From assembly GCA_020744225.1 (NCBI GenBank), contig JAGMWG010000020.1:558001-622000 (forward strand): a DNA stretch of 64,000 nucleotides, read 5' to 3'. This document shows positions 23,080 through 34,118 of this stretch, piece after piece. Position 1 is the stretch's first letter. The number at the start of each line of letters is the position of its first letter. Both the position numbers and the translations under genes were made by a program. The DNA is from Paraphoma chrysanthemicola. Taxonomy: Eukaryota > Ascomycota > Dothideomycetes > Pleosporales > Phaeosphaeriaceae. The notes under the pieces are model-generated. The model did not search any database, was not told the DNA's origin, and worked only from the letters and a program-made list of their open reading frames with translations.

Positions 23080-23681
23080 ATGCTCGGATTCTTGCGTGAT
23101 TATCGACTACCCTCGTCCTGGTCTTTGTAGGACCGATGGGCAGCGACACAGATGATTACTAGTTCGGCTAGGTTGAACCGGTATTGAGCGAACTCAGACG
23201 CAATTCTCTTACGGAGCGCGGGGACCCGGTATGAGGAGGAGATATCGAAGCCAGCAAGGACAGAACGCTGTGATTCTACTGCCTCAAATCTGAACAACAA
23301 GGTGGGCTGAGTACCTTCGCTATGTTGAAGAGTTAAGATGAGCGTCTGATATGTTCTGCAGCAACGCCGGAAGTTGCCGACGGACGAAGCAAAATGGAGT
23401 ACATACGGACCAAGAACTCAAGAATTTATACCATTCAAAGCAAAGACATGCTTGACTTCTTCAATGCGAAGGCGTTCCTGAAGCTGCACACGTGACATGA
23501 CGCCCCACCACGCTCGGCCCGACGTAAATCCTCGGGGTTAGCGCCGCCCGCCCGCCGACACTAACGTTAAGCGAAAAAGACCACCGAATTTCGAATTGTC
23601 TGTTCGAGGTACGACACAGCCATCGACAAGACCCCGACACCTCTCTCAATTACCCCGTCAATCTCCTATACAACCGACAAA
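23080..23681. promoter_or_regulatory. Intergenic promoter region of HET gene and RPS19
   Basis: About 600 bp between divergent genes. The 60 bp before the RPS19 ATG is pyrimidine-rich with CCGAC/CAATC elements, typical for a ribosomal protein leader. A GGGGTTAGCG element at about 23530-23540 could be a general-factor site, but this is a guess. Confidence 0.45.
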
Positions 23682-24427
23682 ATGGGTGGTGTTACTGTCA
23701 AGGACGTTGAGGTATGCGGCAGACGCTATGCGCAACCACCCGCAGCAGCGCATTAACACTCGCACAGGCGCAGAAGTTCATCGGTGCCTATGCCGCTTTC
23801 TTGAAGAGGCAGGGAAAGCTCCCAATGTAAGAATCATTGTCCGCAATTTCATGTCAGAGGTATACTAACATGTCGCAGTCCAGGTTCGTGTCAATCCAGC
23901 GGGTGAAGAAAAAGCCTGAATCCCGTAATTGGGGGATAACTTCAGCTTGCTGACCGATTATCTACAGGCTGGGTTGATACTGTCAAGACTGGGCGTACGT
24001 AAACTCCGACTGCGATGCCCACTTCGCACGTCTAATGATTGTAGACTCCAAGGAGCTGCCTCCCCAGGACATCGACTGGTTCTACGTCCGCGCCGCTGCC
24101 GTCGCTCGCCACGTCTACATGCGCAAGACCGTCGGTGTTGGCCGCCTACGAAAGGCCCACGGGTACGCAACGAGCACTCGCGCCGGATAAGAATGGATAT
24201 TGACGACATTTAGTGGCACCAAGAACCGCGGCTCCCGCCCCTCTCACCACACTGATGCCTCAGGCTCCGTCGACCGCAAGGTCATGCAGGCCCTCGAGAA
24301 GATTGGTGTACTCGAGCAGGACGAGGACAAGGGTGGCCGCCGCATCACACAGTCTGGCCAGCGTGATTTGGACCGAATTGCGCAGACCACCCTCGAGGCC
24401 GAGGAGGAGGACGAGGATGACGATTAG
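23682..24427 (+). CDS. RPS19: 40S ribosomal protein S19 (eS19), with a 5-nt microexon
   Basis: Six coding exons (23682-23711, 23768-23826, 23879-23883, 23968-23994, 24045-24162, 24214-24427) give 150 residues. The third exon is only five bases, TCCAG. It is needed to read the conserved LPIPGWVDTVKT block, and both flanking introns have strong branch points (TACTAAC before CGCAG; GCTGAC before CTACAG). Other landmarks are KELPPQDIDWFYVRAAAVARH, YMRKTVGVGRLRKAHGG, TKNRGSRPSHH and an acidic C-terminus. eS19 sits in the head of the small subunit and is needed for 18S rRNA 3' maturation. Skipping the microexon shifts frame into an early stop, so splicing accuracy here is decisive. It is highly recognisable; only the exact borders of exon 4 are hand-set. 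Confidence 0.95.
23879..23883 (+). other. RPS19: 5-nt internal microexon of RPS19
   Basis: TCCAG lies between ...TGTCGCAG and GTTCGTG.... It supplies the end of an Ile codon, a Pro codon and the first base of Gly in the invariant IPGW of eS19. Direct splicing of exon 2 to exon 4 gives a TGA within three codons. Confidence 0.85.
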
Positions 24428-24791
24428 ATGTTCGCTTCATGCATGAAAAAGAGCTTGCTTGCATTTGATTGCGGGCGGTACGGATCTACGGTTTACGGCT
24501 TATGGCGTTGAGACATGACTTCGCTGCGGCAGCATAGCCTAGGACTTTCAATGGAGACAGGCTTGGCCTGAAAAGCAAACATGATACCCACCCACAAATT
24601 GTGCACTGTACCACCGTGATGCAATGCTCATCCGCTGCCATGTTGCACTTTTGATGTAGAAGTCAGCCAAGCAATCATTGCATTTTGTTCCTCCGTACAT
24701 GGTCCGTCTATCCAAACCCGCACACGCAAGCACTTTTCCCGCCTAGCATACACCAACTATCCAAAGTCCATGAACATCCTCAACCGTCAAC
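24428..24791. other. Intergenic region between convergent RPS19 and DHAD genes
   Basis: About 360 bp of 3' flanking sequence for both genes. No gene was recognised. Confidence 0.45.
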
Positions 24792-26922
24792 TCAAAACAA
24801 ATCCGTCATAGCCCCATGCGACGCATCCCCCACCAACCTCGCATACTTTGCCAAAACGCCCCTCGTCACCGGCATACTCGGCGCCTTCCACTCTTTCAAC
24901 CTCGCATCAATCTCCTCGGTACTGACATCCATATCAATCCGATTTTTCTCCGCATCAATAGTAATCACATCTCCATCCCTAACGACCGCAATCGGCCCTC
25001 CAACCGCGGCCTCAGGACAAATGTGTCCGACAATGAAGCCGTGACTGGCGCCGCTATACCGACCGTCCGTGATCAGCGCGACGTTGGTTAGCTTTGCGCC
25101 CATGATAGCGGCGCTGGCTTTCAGTTGTTCGGGCATGCCGGGACCGCCTTTAGGTCCTTCGTAGCGGACTACGACGACGATATTTTCGCCGTGCGGAATA
25201 CGGCCTTCGATTATCGCTGTGTCGAGTTCGTGCTCCTTGTTGAAGACCATTGCTTTTCCTTTGAAAAGCAAGCCCTCTTTGCCTGTGATCTTTGCGACCG
25301 CGCCTGCGGGTGCAAGGTTGCCGCGTAGAATCTCGATGTGGCCGGTGGGTTTGATGGGGTTGCTGAGAGGGCGAATGAGGACTTGGTCTTGTGGGAGCGA
25401 GGGGAAGGGCTCGATGTTCTCGGCGAGTGTCTTTCCAGTCACGGTGAGGATGGAGCCGTTCAGGAGACCGGCGGCGACGAGCAGTTTCATGACTGACGGC
25501 ATGCCGCCGATGTCGAAGAGGTCGGCGGCCATGTAGCGGCCGGAGGGGGCGAGGTCCGCTAGGAAGGGGATCTTGTTGGAAACGCGTTGGAAGTCGTCAA
25601 GGGTGAGTGGAACGCCCGCTGTGCCGGCCATAGCGAGCAGGTGAAGTACGGCGTTCGTCGAGCCACCGAGAACCATCATCATGACGAGAGCATTTTCGAA
25701 GGAGGCTCTGGTAAGGAGCTTCTTGGGCGTGATGTTCTTTTCCATGCAGACACGGATGGCGGCTGCGGCTTTGGCACATTCACGCATCTTGGCTGGCGAC
25801 GTCGCAGGGGTCGTGGATGAATTGGGAAGAGTGAGACCCATTGCTAGACTTTTTCAGCTTTTACTCAAGTAGTACGGTAATCATGAACAAACCTTCAATG
25901 GATGTTGACATCGTGTTAGCAGTGTACATGCCACCGCACGCTCCGGCTCCAGGGCAGGCGTTTCTCTCAATATCGTCCATGATCTCATCAGGCGAGAACT
26001 TGCCTGGTTCTGCACTGTCCAGGTTCTTGTAAATATACGCGCCATGCTTCTCGTAGCAGGTTGAGATGTTGATGGGCCTCTTCAATGTCTCGGAGTAACC
26101 TGGCATTATCGAACCACCGTACACCATCAAAGAGGGGCGATTGTGTCGCGCAAATGCCATGATCACACCAGGCATGTTCTTATCGCATCCTGGTATGGCA
26201 ATGCAGGCATCATGGTGTTGTGCGCACGTGACCGTCTCGATGCTGTCTGCTATTATCTCACGCGTCTGGAGAGAAAAGCGCATGCCTTTTGGACATCAGT
26301 CAATGCTCAAGCAAACTGCGCCAATGATACAGACCTTCGCCACCCATGGTAATTCCATCCGATACACCGACTGTATTGTACTGCCAAGCAAGCATGTTGT
26401 CATTCTGGATATTCTTCTTGATCTCTTTTCCGAGATCCAGTACTGTGGTTCAGTCAATGTAAAGCCCCCACGTGGTGTTGCGGCGTTGGGCATGCACGGT
26501 GTTGGCGAGCCAATAGCACCTTGTCGTCATCCGGATGTGGTAACTTACAGTGCATGCTGCAGCATCGTCAGTATCATGCCGATAATCGTGTGGATTCGCA
26601 TCTTCTTACTTGCATGGGTTGCCTTCCCACCACACACTCGCAATACCAACATGAGGTTGCGTTTTCATGGCTTCTTTTGAGGGCACACCGGCGGCATACA
26701 ACATCGCCTGGCAAAACTGTTAGGTGCTGCAATAGATCGACGGCTAAGTTTCCGGGACTAGCCCACCTGAGCACCCGGAAAGTTGTGACCAGCGGTGAGA
26801 GTAGACGAGAACTTGTTCAGAGCAGGCTTGCCATCCCTTGTGGCATCGTCTGGGAGATGAGGAAAGCTGAGAAAGCGTGGCTCCTCTGGCTCCCGCTGCT
26901 TTTCGAGATTGCGAGGATCCAT
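24792..26922 (-). CDS. Dihydroxy-acid dehydratase (IlvD/Ilv3 family), with an 8-nt microexon
   Basis: Seven exons (26922-26767, 26707-26610, 26556-26549, 26442-26335, 26285-25893, 25843-24792, counting the 8-nt third exon) sum to 604 residues in six coding blocks. Introns are 49-106 bp. The microexon CATGCACT completes the conserved NPCNMHLLDLGKEIK. Iron-sulphur and active-site motifs are present: the Cys in NPCN, IPGCDKNMPG, NACPGAGACGGMYTANTM, GGSTNAVLHLLA, and the C-terminal TDGRYSGASHGFIVGHICPEA. The enzyme makes branched-chain 2-oxo acids in valine/isoleucine synthesis. The N-terminus (MDPRNLEKQREPEEPRFLSF) is acidic and lacks a mitochondrial presequence, and the mature start is short. 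It may therefore be a non-mitochondrial paralogue (fungi often have several), or a 5' exon is missing. For that reason no gene symbol is assigned. Confidence 0.9.
26549..26556 (-). other. 8-nt internal microexon of the dihydroxy-acid dehydratase gene
   Basis: CATGCACT on the minus strand is bounded by GCTGCAG (upstream intron 53 bp, branch ACTGAC) and GTAAGT (downstream intron 106 bp, branch TTGACTGAAC, acceptor CCACAG). It encodes the NMHL step conserved in Ilv3 proteins. Confidence 0.83.
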
Positions 26923-28719
26923 TGTGGGCAGCCGTTAAATGTGGGCAGAAGTGTGTAGATTGGGTGCAAAAATTTGAATTGGTGATCCAGAAACAGTATG
27001 TAGATGGAAGTGCAATCAGTGATGCTGAGAAACTAGTCAATGAGATGGAAGGAAGTCAAAGAGTGACGCCCGTGGACAAGCGGATGAGATATGCTCGATG
27101 GCTCAGCCGATACCGAGTACCTAGCTAGCCCCGACCGTCACGGGAGGGTCCATCTTTTAGTCGGAAGCAGATCGCCCCCCAGCTTGACCCAAGCAGCACG
27201 CAAGACGACGAGCTTTTTGGTGGGCCGGCCTAGCTTTCGGTCTTCCACGACCTCGACTCGACGGTCAAAGGATGGAGGGGTACAAGGGAACATGACATGT
27301 CCGTGTGCCCCTCCAGAGCCGATACGCTACAGCATTGCTAGTCCGATAACAACGAGCGAGGAGCAGCCAATACCAAGGCGCGAATTTGCGACGTTGGCTG
27401 TGGTGATTGGAGGTCGCACGAACTAGCGCAGAGTTTCCGCCAAATGTTCACATCCGTGTAGCGAGCGGTCGAAATTCCGAGATAGTGGGCGTCGGCAAGA
27501 AAACCGGAGCTTGGCCGGATGCAGCGTCTTCAACGGCGAAGGTTGTCTCGGCTTCTGGAATGCAGGTGTTGATGCACCGTAGTCGTTGGGATGCTGCATA
27601 TGGTCGCATAGGGCAGGAGTGCCGAGTCGAGCTGCATAGCATACATTGACGTCAAAATCGCAGAATAGCCATAGCCTTACATTGTACTGCGCCTTGTCGA
27701 AGAAAGACGCCAAGTCAGACTCAAGAGTGCTGATTCATGGGTGCATATGGCGTTGGGCTGCATCTCGTGCAAGCGAAACCGGCGGTCTGCTCCAGTCGCG
27801 TCTTCTTCGCAATAGAGTCGCGCAGCGAATCATGAAAGGTGCTTCCTTGGTGATTTGAAAGTGCGTCTGGCTTCTAAAGTATGGATGTGCCTGTTAAAGA
27901 TTGGTGATGAAGAGACTGGCTAGGTAGACCTCCCTGAACCTTCCGCTCGCGCAATGATATGTTCGACACTGGTTCGCGCCGAAGGGAAAGGTCCATGGTG
28001 CGAAAGTCCCTGTTCCAAAGAGCCGTCAATACGAAGAAGCTGGATCATCAAGCCCGTCCAGGCGTGCGGGGACTAAAAGACGAGCGTTCATAACGGACTC
28101 CTGAAGGCTATCTGGCGGCAAAATGCTTCCATGGAGAGAACGACTTGAAGATGCGAAAGAACCTCCAGTCGTTAGTCAGGGGTGGTGGAAGCTTAAGCAC
28201 AGCCCTGCCAAGAACAAGAATTTGGAAGGCACGATGGGCCAACGCCGCTCCCGCGTACCCGCTCAGAAGCCCAACCTGACATCATCCGCAACTTCGCTGC
28301 AAGCCTTCTCCATGTCTTCGGCACCACGTCGCGACCTTCTCACACGCAAATTCCTACTTCCCGGTTATTGTATACGTCTTGCAGCCTATCGCACGGTAGC
28401 CTGCCGCCCCTCTTTGCTGGCCTTACACGAACATCCGTCACTTCCACAACATGCAACTAGCACATCCTGGCCGAAGCTTTGGATTGCTTGGTGATTTCCC
28501 GTCGTAGCAGCATACTTTCGGTGCTCCAACGTGTGCGCGGCGCACCGTATCAGACGTCCTCGGAGCCCGGCTGTCGAGCGCCAAAGATCAGAGCACGATC
28601 TGCTTTTCTCACTTCCATTGGTCGCTTTCCTTTCCAGGGTTGCGCCAGTCGCCAGCCTGTCCGCCAGCACCACCACGCTCCGTTGAATATACATTCAGCT
28701 CAGAGGCACGCGAGACGTA
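26923..28719. other. Intergenic region, no gene recognised
   Basis: About 1.8 kb between the divergent DHAD and hydrolase-phosphatase genes. Frames of 60-140 codons on both strands lack motifs and splice support. It probably contains a long 5' leader of the downstream gene. Confidence 0.45.
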
Positions 28720-31027
28720 ATGGAGCCTCATTCGCGTCCTGGTTCGTCTCACAATGGCACGTTGCGCCTTCCACAGGCCCTCGTCTTGTTGCTAAGAACT
28801 GCTCTCGCCGGACCAACCAGCGATCCAGTGACACAGACCCCCGACCCTGCACTCTGGCCAAATATAAAAAACACGGCTTATCATCTGGTCTCCTTCATCA
28901 ACCCATTCGTAGTTAGTGATAATCTGCCTTTCTCGACGTTCGTGGGCATGGTCAAGTTAGCAGCGTTTTGCGGCATCGGATCTGTTTTCTGGCTGTGGAG
29001 CAAACAGAACCAGAAAGGAAAAGTGGTTTCCTCATCCGAGGAACCCCAGCATGCAGAGGCTATCGGTAGGAATTACCCCAGCGATCTGCAACATGACTTC
29101 GGTTCATGCAAATCCGTTGAAGCGGACAGCCAATGTATCGGACATGTCACTAACCTCGATAGATGATGCTGTTACCACCGATCCTGGGCTCTTGAGGAAA
29201 CATTCCACCACGCGGGAGTATACAGTTCCATCGACCAAACTGACCTATCGGGGCATCAGGACTTTCTATAGGCCACATCCACAGGACAGCAAGCTACCGA
29301 GAGAGCCTCGTCCGATTCCACTTTTGGTTTTCATTCACGGATTGGGAGGCTCTATCGCCCAATTCAACCCCATTCTCCTAAGTCTCTCAAATCTTGCCTC
29401 ATGTTTGGCCATCGACCTTCCAGGATGCGGCCTTTCTTCTTTCGATCCCAAGGACTGGGCGGCGTACACGACCGACGCATTGGTACAGCTTCTGGTTGTT
29501 GTCATCGAAGCTCATCGCGCCGCCCAAGAGGGCCAGCAGGTTATCCTGATCGGTCATAGTATGGGATGCTCCCTCGCTGCCCTCCTCGCCTCACCTACAT
29601 CACGACATGCTCGGCCACTCTCTAGCAATGTTGCTGGCCTCATTGCCATCTGCCCAAAAGCTGAGCCACCATCCCAGGAACAGGTTCGAAAACTCGGTTA
29701 CGCTACCTCATTGCCGCCCTTTGTGTTTGACCTTGTCCGAAAATGGGATCGACGAGGTGGGATCGAGAGTGCAAGTGTACTACGTATGACTGGACCCGAC
29801 GCCGAAGAGGAGACCAAGAAGCTACAACTACGCTTCAACAAGCAGAGTCGGACATCGGTCTGGCAGCGTTATGCGTACGGCATGTGCCCGAAATACGTCG
29901 ACAGTGTCTCCACCGGAGGTCTTCCGGGTAGGGAGACGTGGTCTGGCCTGGATATACCTGTCTTCCTGATCGGCGGAGAGGCGGATCACGTCACGCCTGC
30001 ATCAAACTTGAAGATGATCCTCGAGTTTCTTGGGAGAGATGTCTCAACGCTGGAGCCACCGAGCGAACAAGCAAGCCTGCCAATAGCTGCAGCACCCTTC
30101 GATCCTGCGACTGTAGACCCTGGCTTAGAGAAACGCAAGCACCAGGATTCTGGCATCGATGCAAGTGATTTACCGAAACTTGGGGAAGATACCGACACAA
30201 TCATCTCCCAGACGGAGAGCTCCACCACTGCGGAAGAAGCTCCAACAATTACGCCAGTCGCGACAGCTGACGCTCCACTCATTGCAGACTCAGAGCCACT
30301 GTCTACCCTCAAACCCAGGCCTCACCCACGACGACTCGTAGTTAAGACCTCCATCATGCCCAAGCCAGCAGCTCACTCCCTCCTTTTTGCGCCTTCAACA
30401 TCTCGCATCATTTCCGGCCTGATTGGAAACTTCTTTGCTGACCACATCGACCCCCGACTCTCACTCGCCTGGCAATTGCAATACCTCTCCACTGAAGGCA
30501 AGTGGGACGTGAAGAATCTCGAGAAATGGAAAGCCGTGAAACCCATCTCTGACCCCATTGGCGGTGTCTTCCGCGCCATGAAAACCCTCCGCGAAGTTGA
30601 CGAGCACCACACGCCCAAAGTCGTAGCCAAACAATGGGCAGGCAAAATCTGCGCCGTCATCGACATATCGCATGATAATCCTGTATACGACCCTAAAGGA
30701 CTGGAAGATGGCGGCATCCCATACCATAAATTCCCGACGGTGTCCAAACAGCCGCCGCAAGCGGACGAAGTCAAGATCTTCATTGATCTCGTCGACAAGA
30801 TCCGTAGCGAAAAGAATCCGGGCTTGATTGGCGTGCATTGCCATTATGGGTTCAATCGGACGGGATTCTTCCTCGTGTCGTATTTGATTGAACGCCTGGG
30901 GTATAGGGTTGAGGATGCGATTGATCATTTTCAACAGCAGAGGCCGCCGGGGATAAGACATAGTCACTTTATTGACACGTTGCATGTGAGGTATTGTCGG
31001 GGATTGAGGAAGGCGCCGACATTGTGA
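28720..31027 (+). CDS. Alpha/beta-hydrolase fused to a dual-specificity-type phosphatase
   Basis: Exons 28720-29065 and 29130-31027 (64 bp intron, GTAGGA...GGACAG) give 747 residues. A hydrophobic segment lies near residues 75-95 (MVKLAAFCGIGSVFWLW), so the protein is probably membrane-anchored. The hydrolase domain follows: oxyanion turn FIHGLGGS, nucleophile elbow GHSMG, and acid/His region EADHVTPASN. After a disordered linker rich in Ser/Thr/Pro (about 370-500) comes a cysteine-phosphatase domain with signature HCHYGFNRTG, i.e. the HCx5R loop with the NRTG form also seen in RNA 5'-triphosphatases of capping enzymes. The preceding Asp is in VIDISHD. One chain thus carries two hydrolytic centres. 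No substrate is known to me; similar fusions may exist in other moulds. The splice site choice is the weakest point, since both domains lie in exon 2. Confidence 0.82.
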
Positions 31028-32615
31028 GGGGTGGTCTGGCTGTCTGGGTGGATGGCAGGATGGGTAGCTGGAAACGAGATAGGTGGTCTTCTTGTATATT
31101 ACTCTCCCTTTTCATTTCCGTGGTTCTGGTAGGATTAGCGTAAGCGTCTGGCGTTTTCTTCTTCTTTTGTTCTTCACGGCTAGAAATGCTAGGATGGCAT
31201 ATGGCTCTGCTTCTTTGGATTAAATATACACTTTGCCATGTCGAGCATGGGCATCACCGTATCAAGTCCCATGTCTCAAAATTCAGTTCCTGACACGTGG
31301 TAAAATGGCTGACGAACCTTCTCTGTCATTCCTAGGTCGATTCTTCTCCGTCCATTGAACACATAAAGGACTATGATCTACCTCAACTCTCACCTATCCG
31401 CAACCATTGCCCATCCACACGCATACGCATTGCAATGCGGATGCTGAGGCTTGGGCTCTTGGGTTCATCTCAACCTGTAAATCTGTACACGTACTGCCCC
31501 AAACGGCCACATACATTGCCCGGCGAGTAGCCTCTTCTAATATAGCATAGCGTCTAATGTTGCATACCTAATGCATTCGCCTGTCCATCCCTAGCTCGAT
31601 AAAGACATTTTACTTAGCATTTAAATAAGGGCAAACTAGATCAGAACAGATCAGATCGAAAGCGTAACCTAAAATGCAGTGGCGATGTAGAGTAGCGTGT
31701 TGAAAATGTATGAGCATGATGCAGACTTGTTCAGGACAAGTGCTCCTCGGACGAGTAAGTTTCTTAGCGCGTGGACTGTGATGTGAGAATGTCGTGCAGG
31801 TGGGGAAGCTATGATCGTGCTGATAGCAATGTATCTGATGTGAAGTAATGGGTATTCATTGCGTAGCGCTATTTATTTGTTGTTAAGCGTTAGTTTACGG
31901 TGTAGTGCGATTTCTTTCACGTGATTCGACATAGTCACGGTTGAAGTGTTATGGAATCAAGAGTACGAAGTACGGTGGGTTATGCCTGGTGCTGTGTATG
32001 ATATTAACATTGCATTGGTTGACGACCATATGTGTTTTCGGCTAGTTTAGCATGTAAAACGCATCACCCAGGAATTTTCACCGGAGTGGTACTAGAGTTG
32101 AACTTCATGTGTTTACATCGCACTGCACGTTCTCCGTGCTGGCGGGCGCACATATTCTCATCACTATCTCATCTGTCCACGATCCCTTCATTCTCTCGTC
32201 ATCGTCGGCACACGGGACCGCTCCCAGAACCCATATGTCGTCAAAAAAGGTACAACTACAATCTTCCCGCCCACGCCATGCACCTCCCATTGTTCGTATA
32301 TCGAACAAAGCTGCTGTTTCGTAGATCGTAGATATATCTTCGACGAACGCGCCTCGACGCCAATTAATGCAAAGATAGAAAAAGGGTTGACCAGTAAGAC
32401 ATGGTGGTGAAGCGAATGTGGTGAAGGTCGAGCTTGTGGTCCAGTCCTTGCTGGGCCAAGTGAAGAAAAATATTCCTCGGCGGTGAGATGCTGACTGCTG
32501 TGTTTGGAAACTAACTTCATGCCCGTCATTCGGGCCTATACGAGTCATTCCTCGGCATGTCCGACTCGGTGTGATGAGCATCGTCTTTTGGGTAAGCCAA
32601 ATCCTGATGCCGCTG
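31028..32615. other. Intergenic region between convergent genes, locally AT-rich
   Basis: About 1.6 kb of AT-richer sequence holding the 3' UTRs of both flanking genes. A short GATCAGA direct repeat occurs near 31640-31662. No gene was recognised. Confidence 0.45.
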
Positions 32616-34118
32616 TCATGATTTTTGTGGTTGTGAGGACGGCTCAGGGGTCGTCTCGACGCCCTCCATCGGGCCGCCATCTCGGCCCTTGCCTAGAGAC
32701 ATTCCTTCCGTGTTTGTCGGTGTGCTCAATTTTTCCTTTGGGTACGGCTCAAGATCCTTGTGAGTTGTCGAGAAAGTTGAGATGACTGGCGTGTACGAGG
32801 AAGAATGATCGGCTTGTGTTGGCGTCTTCGCTTCCGGGCCTGCGGACACAGGGCTCAGCAGGCTTTCAGGACCCGCATTGGGCTCGGTGGAGTGTAGGGT
32901 CCCGTTCATGAGCCCGTTCCAGCCGCCCTCGATGTCTCGGAGCAGCCGGACATATTCTTCGGGCACCAGACCACTCTCCCCAGTCTTGGGGTCCTGTGCT
33001 ACAAGCCATCCTTGACCGTGGCGGTACGAGACCAGAATAACCTGCCCTTCGACGAGGGGTAGTTCGTTGTCGTTCTCCCGTGCAAAGTCGAAAAGTGCAA
33101 CTGCCTTGCCATGCATCTCCTCGTCTGGCGAGGCTATGGTGAACTGGTAATCGCGCGAGAAGCGGTTGTCGTCCTGAATATAGTCCTCCGGCTCAGACAT
33201 CTCTTCATCTGAATCGTAAGCAGCAGGCGCGTCGCCTTCTGCATAGGTGCGCCGAGGAAGCAAAGTCGCAAAGTGTGAATCGCGCCGTGATGCGCCTTCG
33301 GGCACGCTAAGGTTGGAAGCACCCGGTGGGTACGTGATGTACTCATTTGGGGTTCCGTTGCCATCGCTAGTGTCGGTGGCCGCACGAGACTGGCTGCTCT
33401 CTCCGTTGACCCCAACAAGCGGTGCCCGTCGTTGTTCCTCTGGGAAGCCTCTCCTTCCGCGCGTATGATCAAAGTTGACGGTGTTGGACTTTTGCTTCTT
33501 GTGCCGTGCGTGGCTCGTCACGACTGGACTCGAGATATCTTCGTCCTCGCTGTAGGGCGGACCATCGGCATACGATGTCTGCGGAAGCTGCTCGCCCGTC
33601 GCATCCCAGCTGCCTGCCGACCACCCGCCGCGATCGCTGCGCCAAGCAACCGGTGGCGGGTCCGAGAGTCGTCGGCTCACTTCGCTCGCTGGTGTGGATA
33701 TATCCGAAGGCTGATCTGGCAGTGGACCGTAGAAGAGCGGGTGCAGTGGGTCGTAAGCGAAGTCCCGCACTAACGAGTACGGCAGGCTCGAGTGGAAGAT
33801 AGGGAAAGCGGTCGACTGGGGCCGCGAGCGCATCGATTGCTGTGTATTGGATGTGTTGGAGAAGGTAGAAAGTCGTTTGTTCAGGTACGAGCTAGCCCGC
33901 TCTAGCTTTGCGCGGGACGGCGGGGAGGTGACGAGGGGTGGGAGTGTCGTGCGGTTCGCGCCAGCCGAAGTGGCAGAGGCCGGCTCGCTGCGAGGAGACA
34001 AGACGTCGGCAGCCATGGTGGAGTGTCGCTCTCGCCCTCGAGCCTCGACACCCTCGGTTATGTGATCCAGCCGTTGGGAGTCGGCGGAGGGGTATGGAGG
34101 CAAAGTGCTGTCGGTCAT
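32616..34118 (-). CDS. Nbp2-like SH3-domain protein
   Basis: A single exon encodes 500 residues. The first 330 residues are disordered and Ser/Pro-rich, with a conserved-looking block RDFAYDPLHPLFYGPLPDQP (about 118-137) and an acidic patch before the SH3 domain. The SH3 domain spans about 336-394: GKAVALFDFARENDNELPL, then GQGWLVAQDPKTGESGLVPEEYV, with ALFDF, ELP, GW and P-Y residues in place. The Ser/Thr/Pro tail is again disordered. By family, yeast Nbp2 is an adaptor that recruits the PP2C phosphatase Ptc1 to MAP-kinase pathways (cell wall, HOG). The role here is inferred from the SH3 type and layout only. The ATG at 34118 is the first in frame. The upstream region is long and could hold a 5' UTR intron. 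Confidence 0.85.
   Translation of the reverse strand: MTDSTLPPYPSADSQRLDHITEGVEARGRERHSTMAADVLSPRSEPASATSAGANRTTLPPLVTSPPSRAKLERASSYLNKRLSTFSNTSNTQQSMRSRPQSTAFPIFHSSLPYSLVRDFAYDPLHPLFYGPLPDQPSDISTPASEVSRRLSDPPPVAWRSDRGGWSAGSWDATGEQLPQTSYADGPPYSEDEDISSPVVTSHARHKKQKSNTVNFDHTRGRRGFPEEQRRAPLVGVNGESSQSRAATDTSDGNGTPNEYITYPPGASNLSVPEGASRRDSHFATLLPRRTYAEGDAPAAYDSDEEMSEPEDYIQDDNRFSRDYQFTIASPDEEMHGKAVALFDFARENDNELPLVEGQVILVSYRHGQGWLVAQDPKTGESGLVPEEYVRLLRDIEGGWNGLMNGTLHSTEPNAGPESLLSPVSAGPEAKTPTQADHSSSYTPVISTFSTTHKDLEPYPKEKLSTPTNTEGMSLGKGRDGGPMEGVETTPEPSSQPQKS

Noticed and set aside
23100..23300. Minus-strand frame of 66 codons upstream of the HET gene
   Set aside because: A helical-looking peptide but with no splice path into the HET start and no homology recognised.
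29986..30312. Antisense frame within the hydrolase-phosphatase linker
   Set aside because: Complement of a Ser/Thr-rich disordered linker; repetitive composition only.
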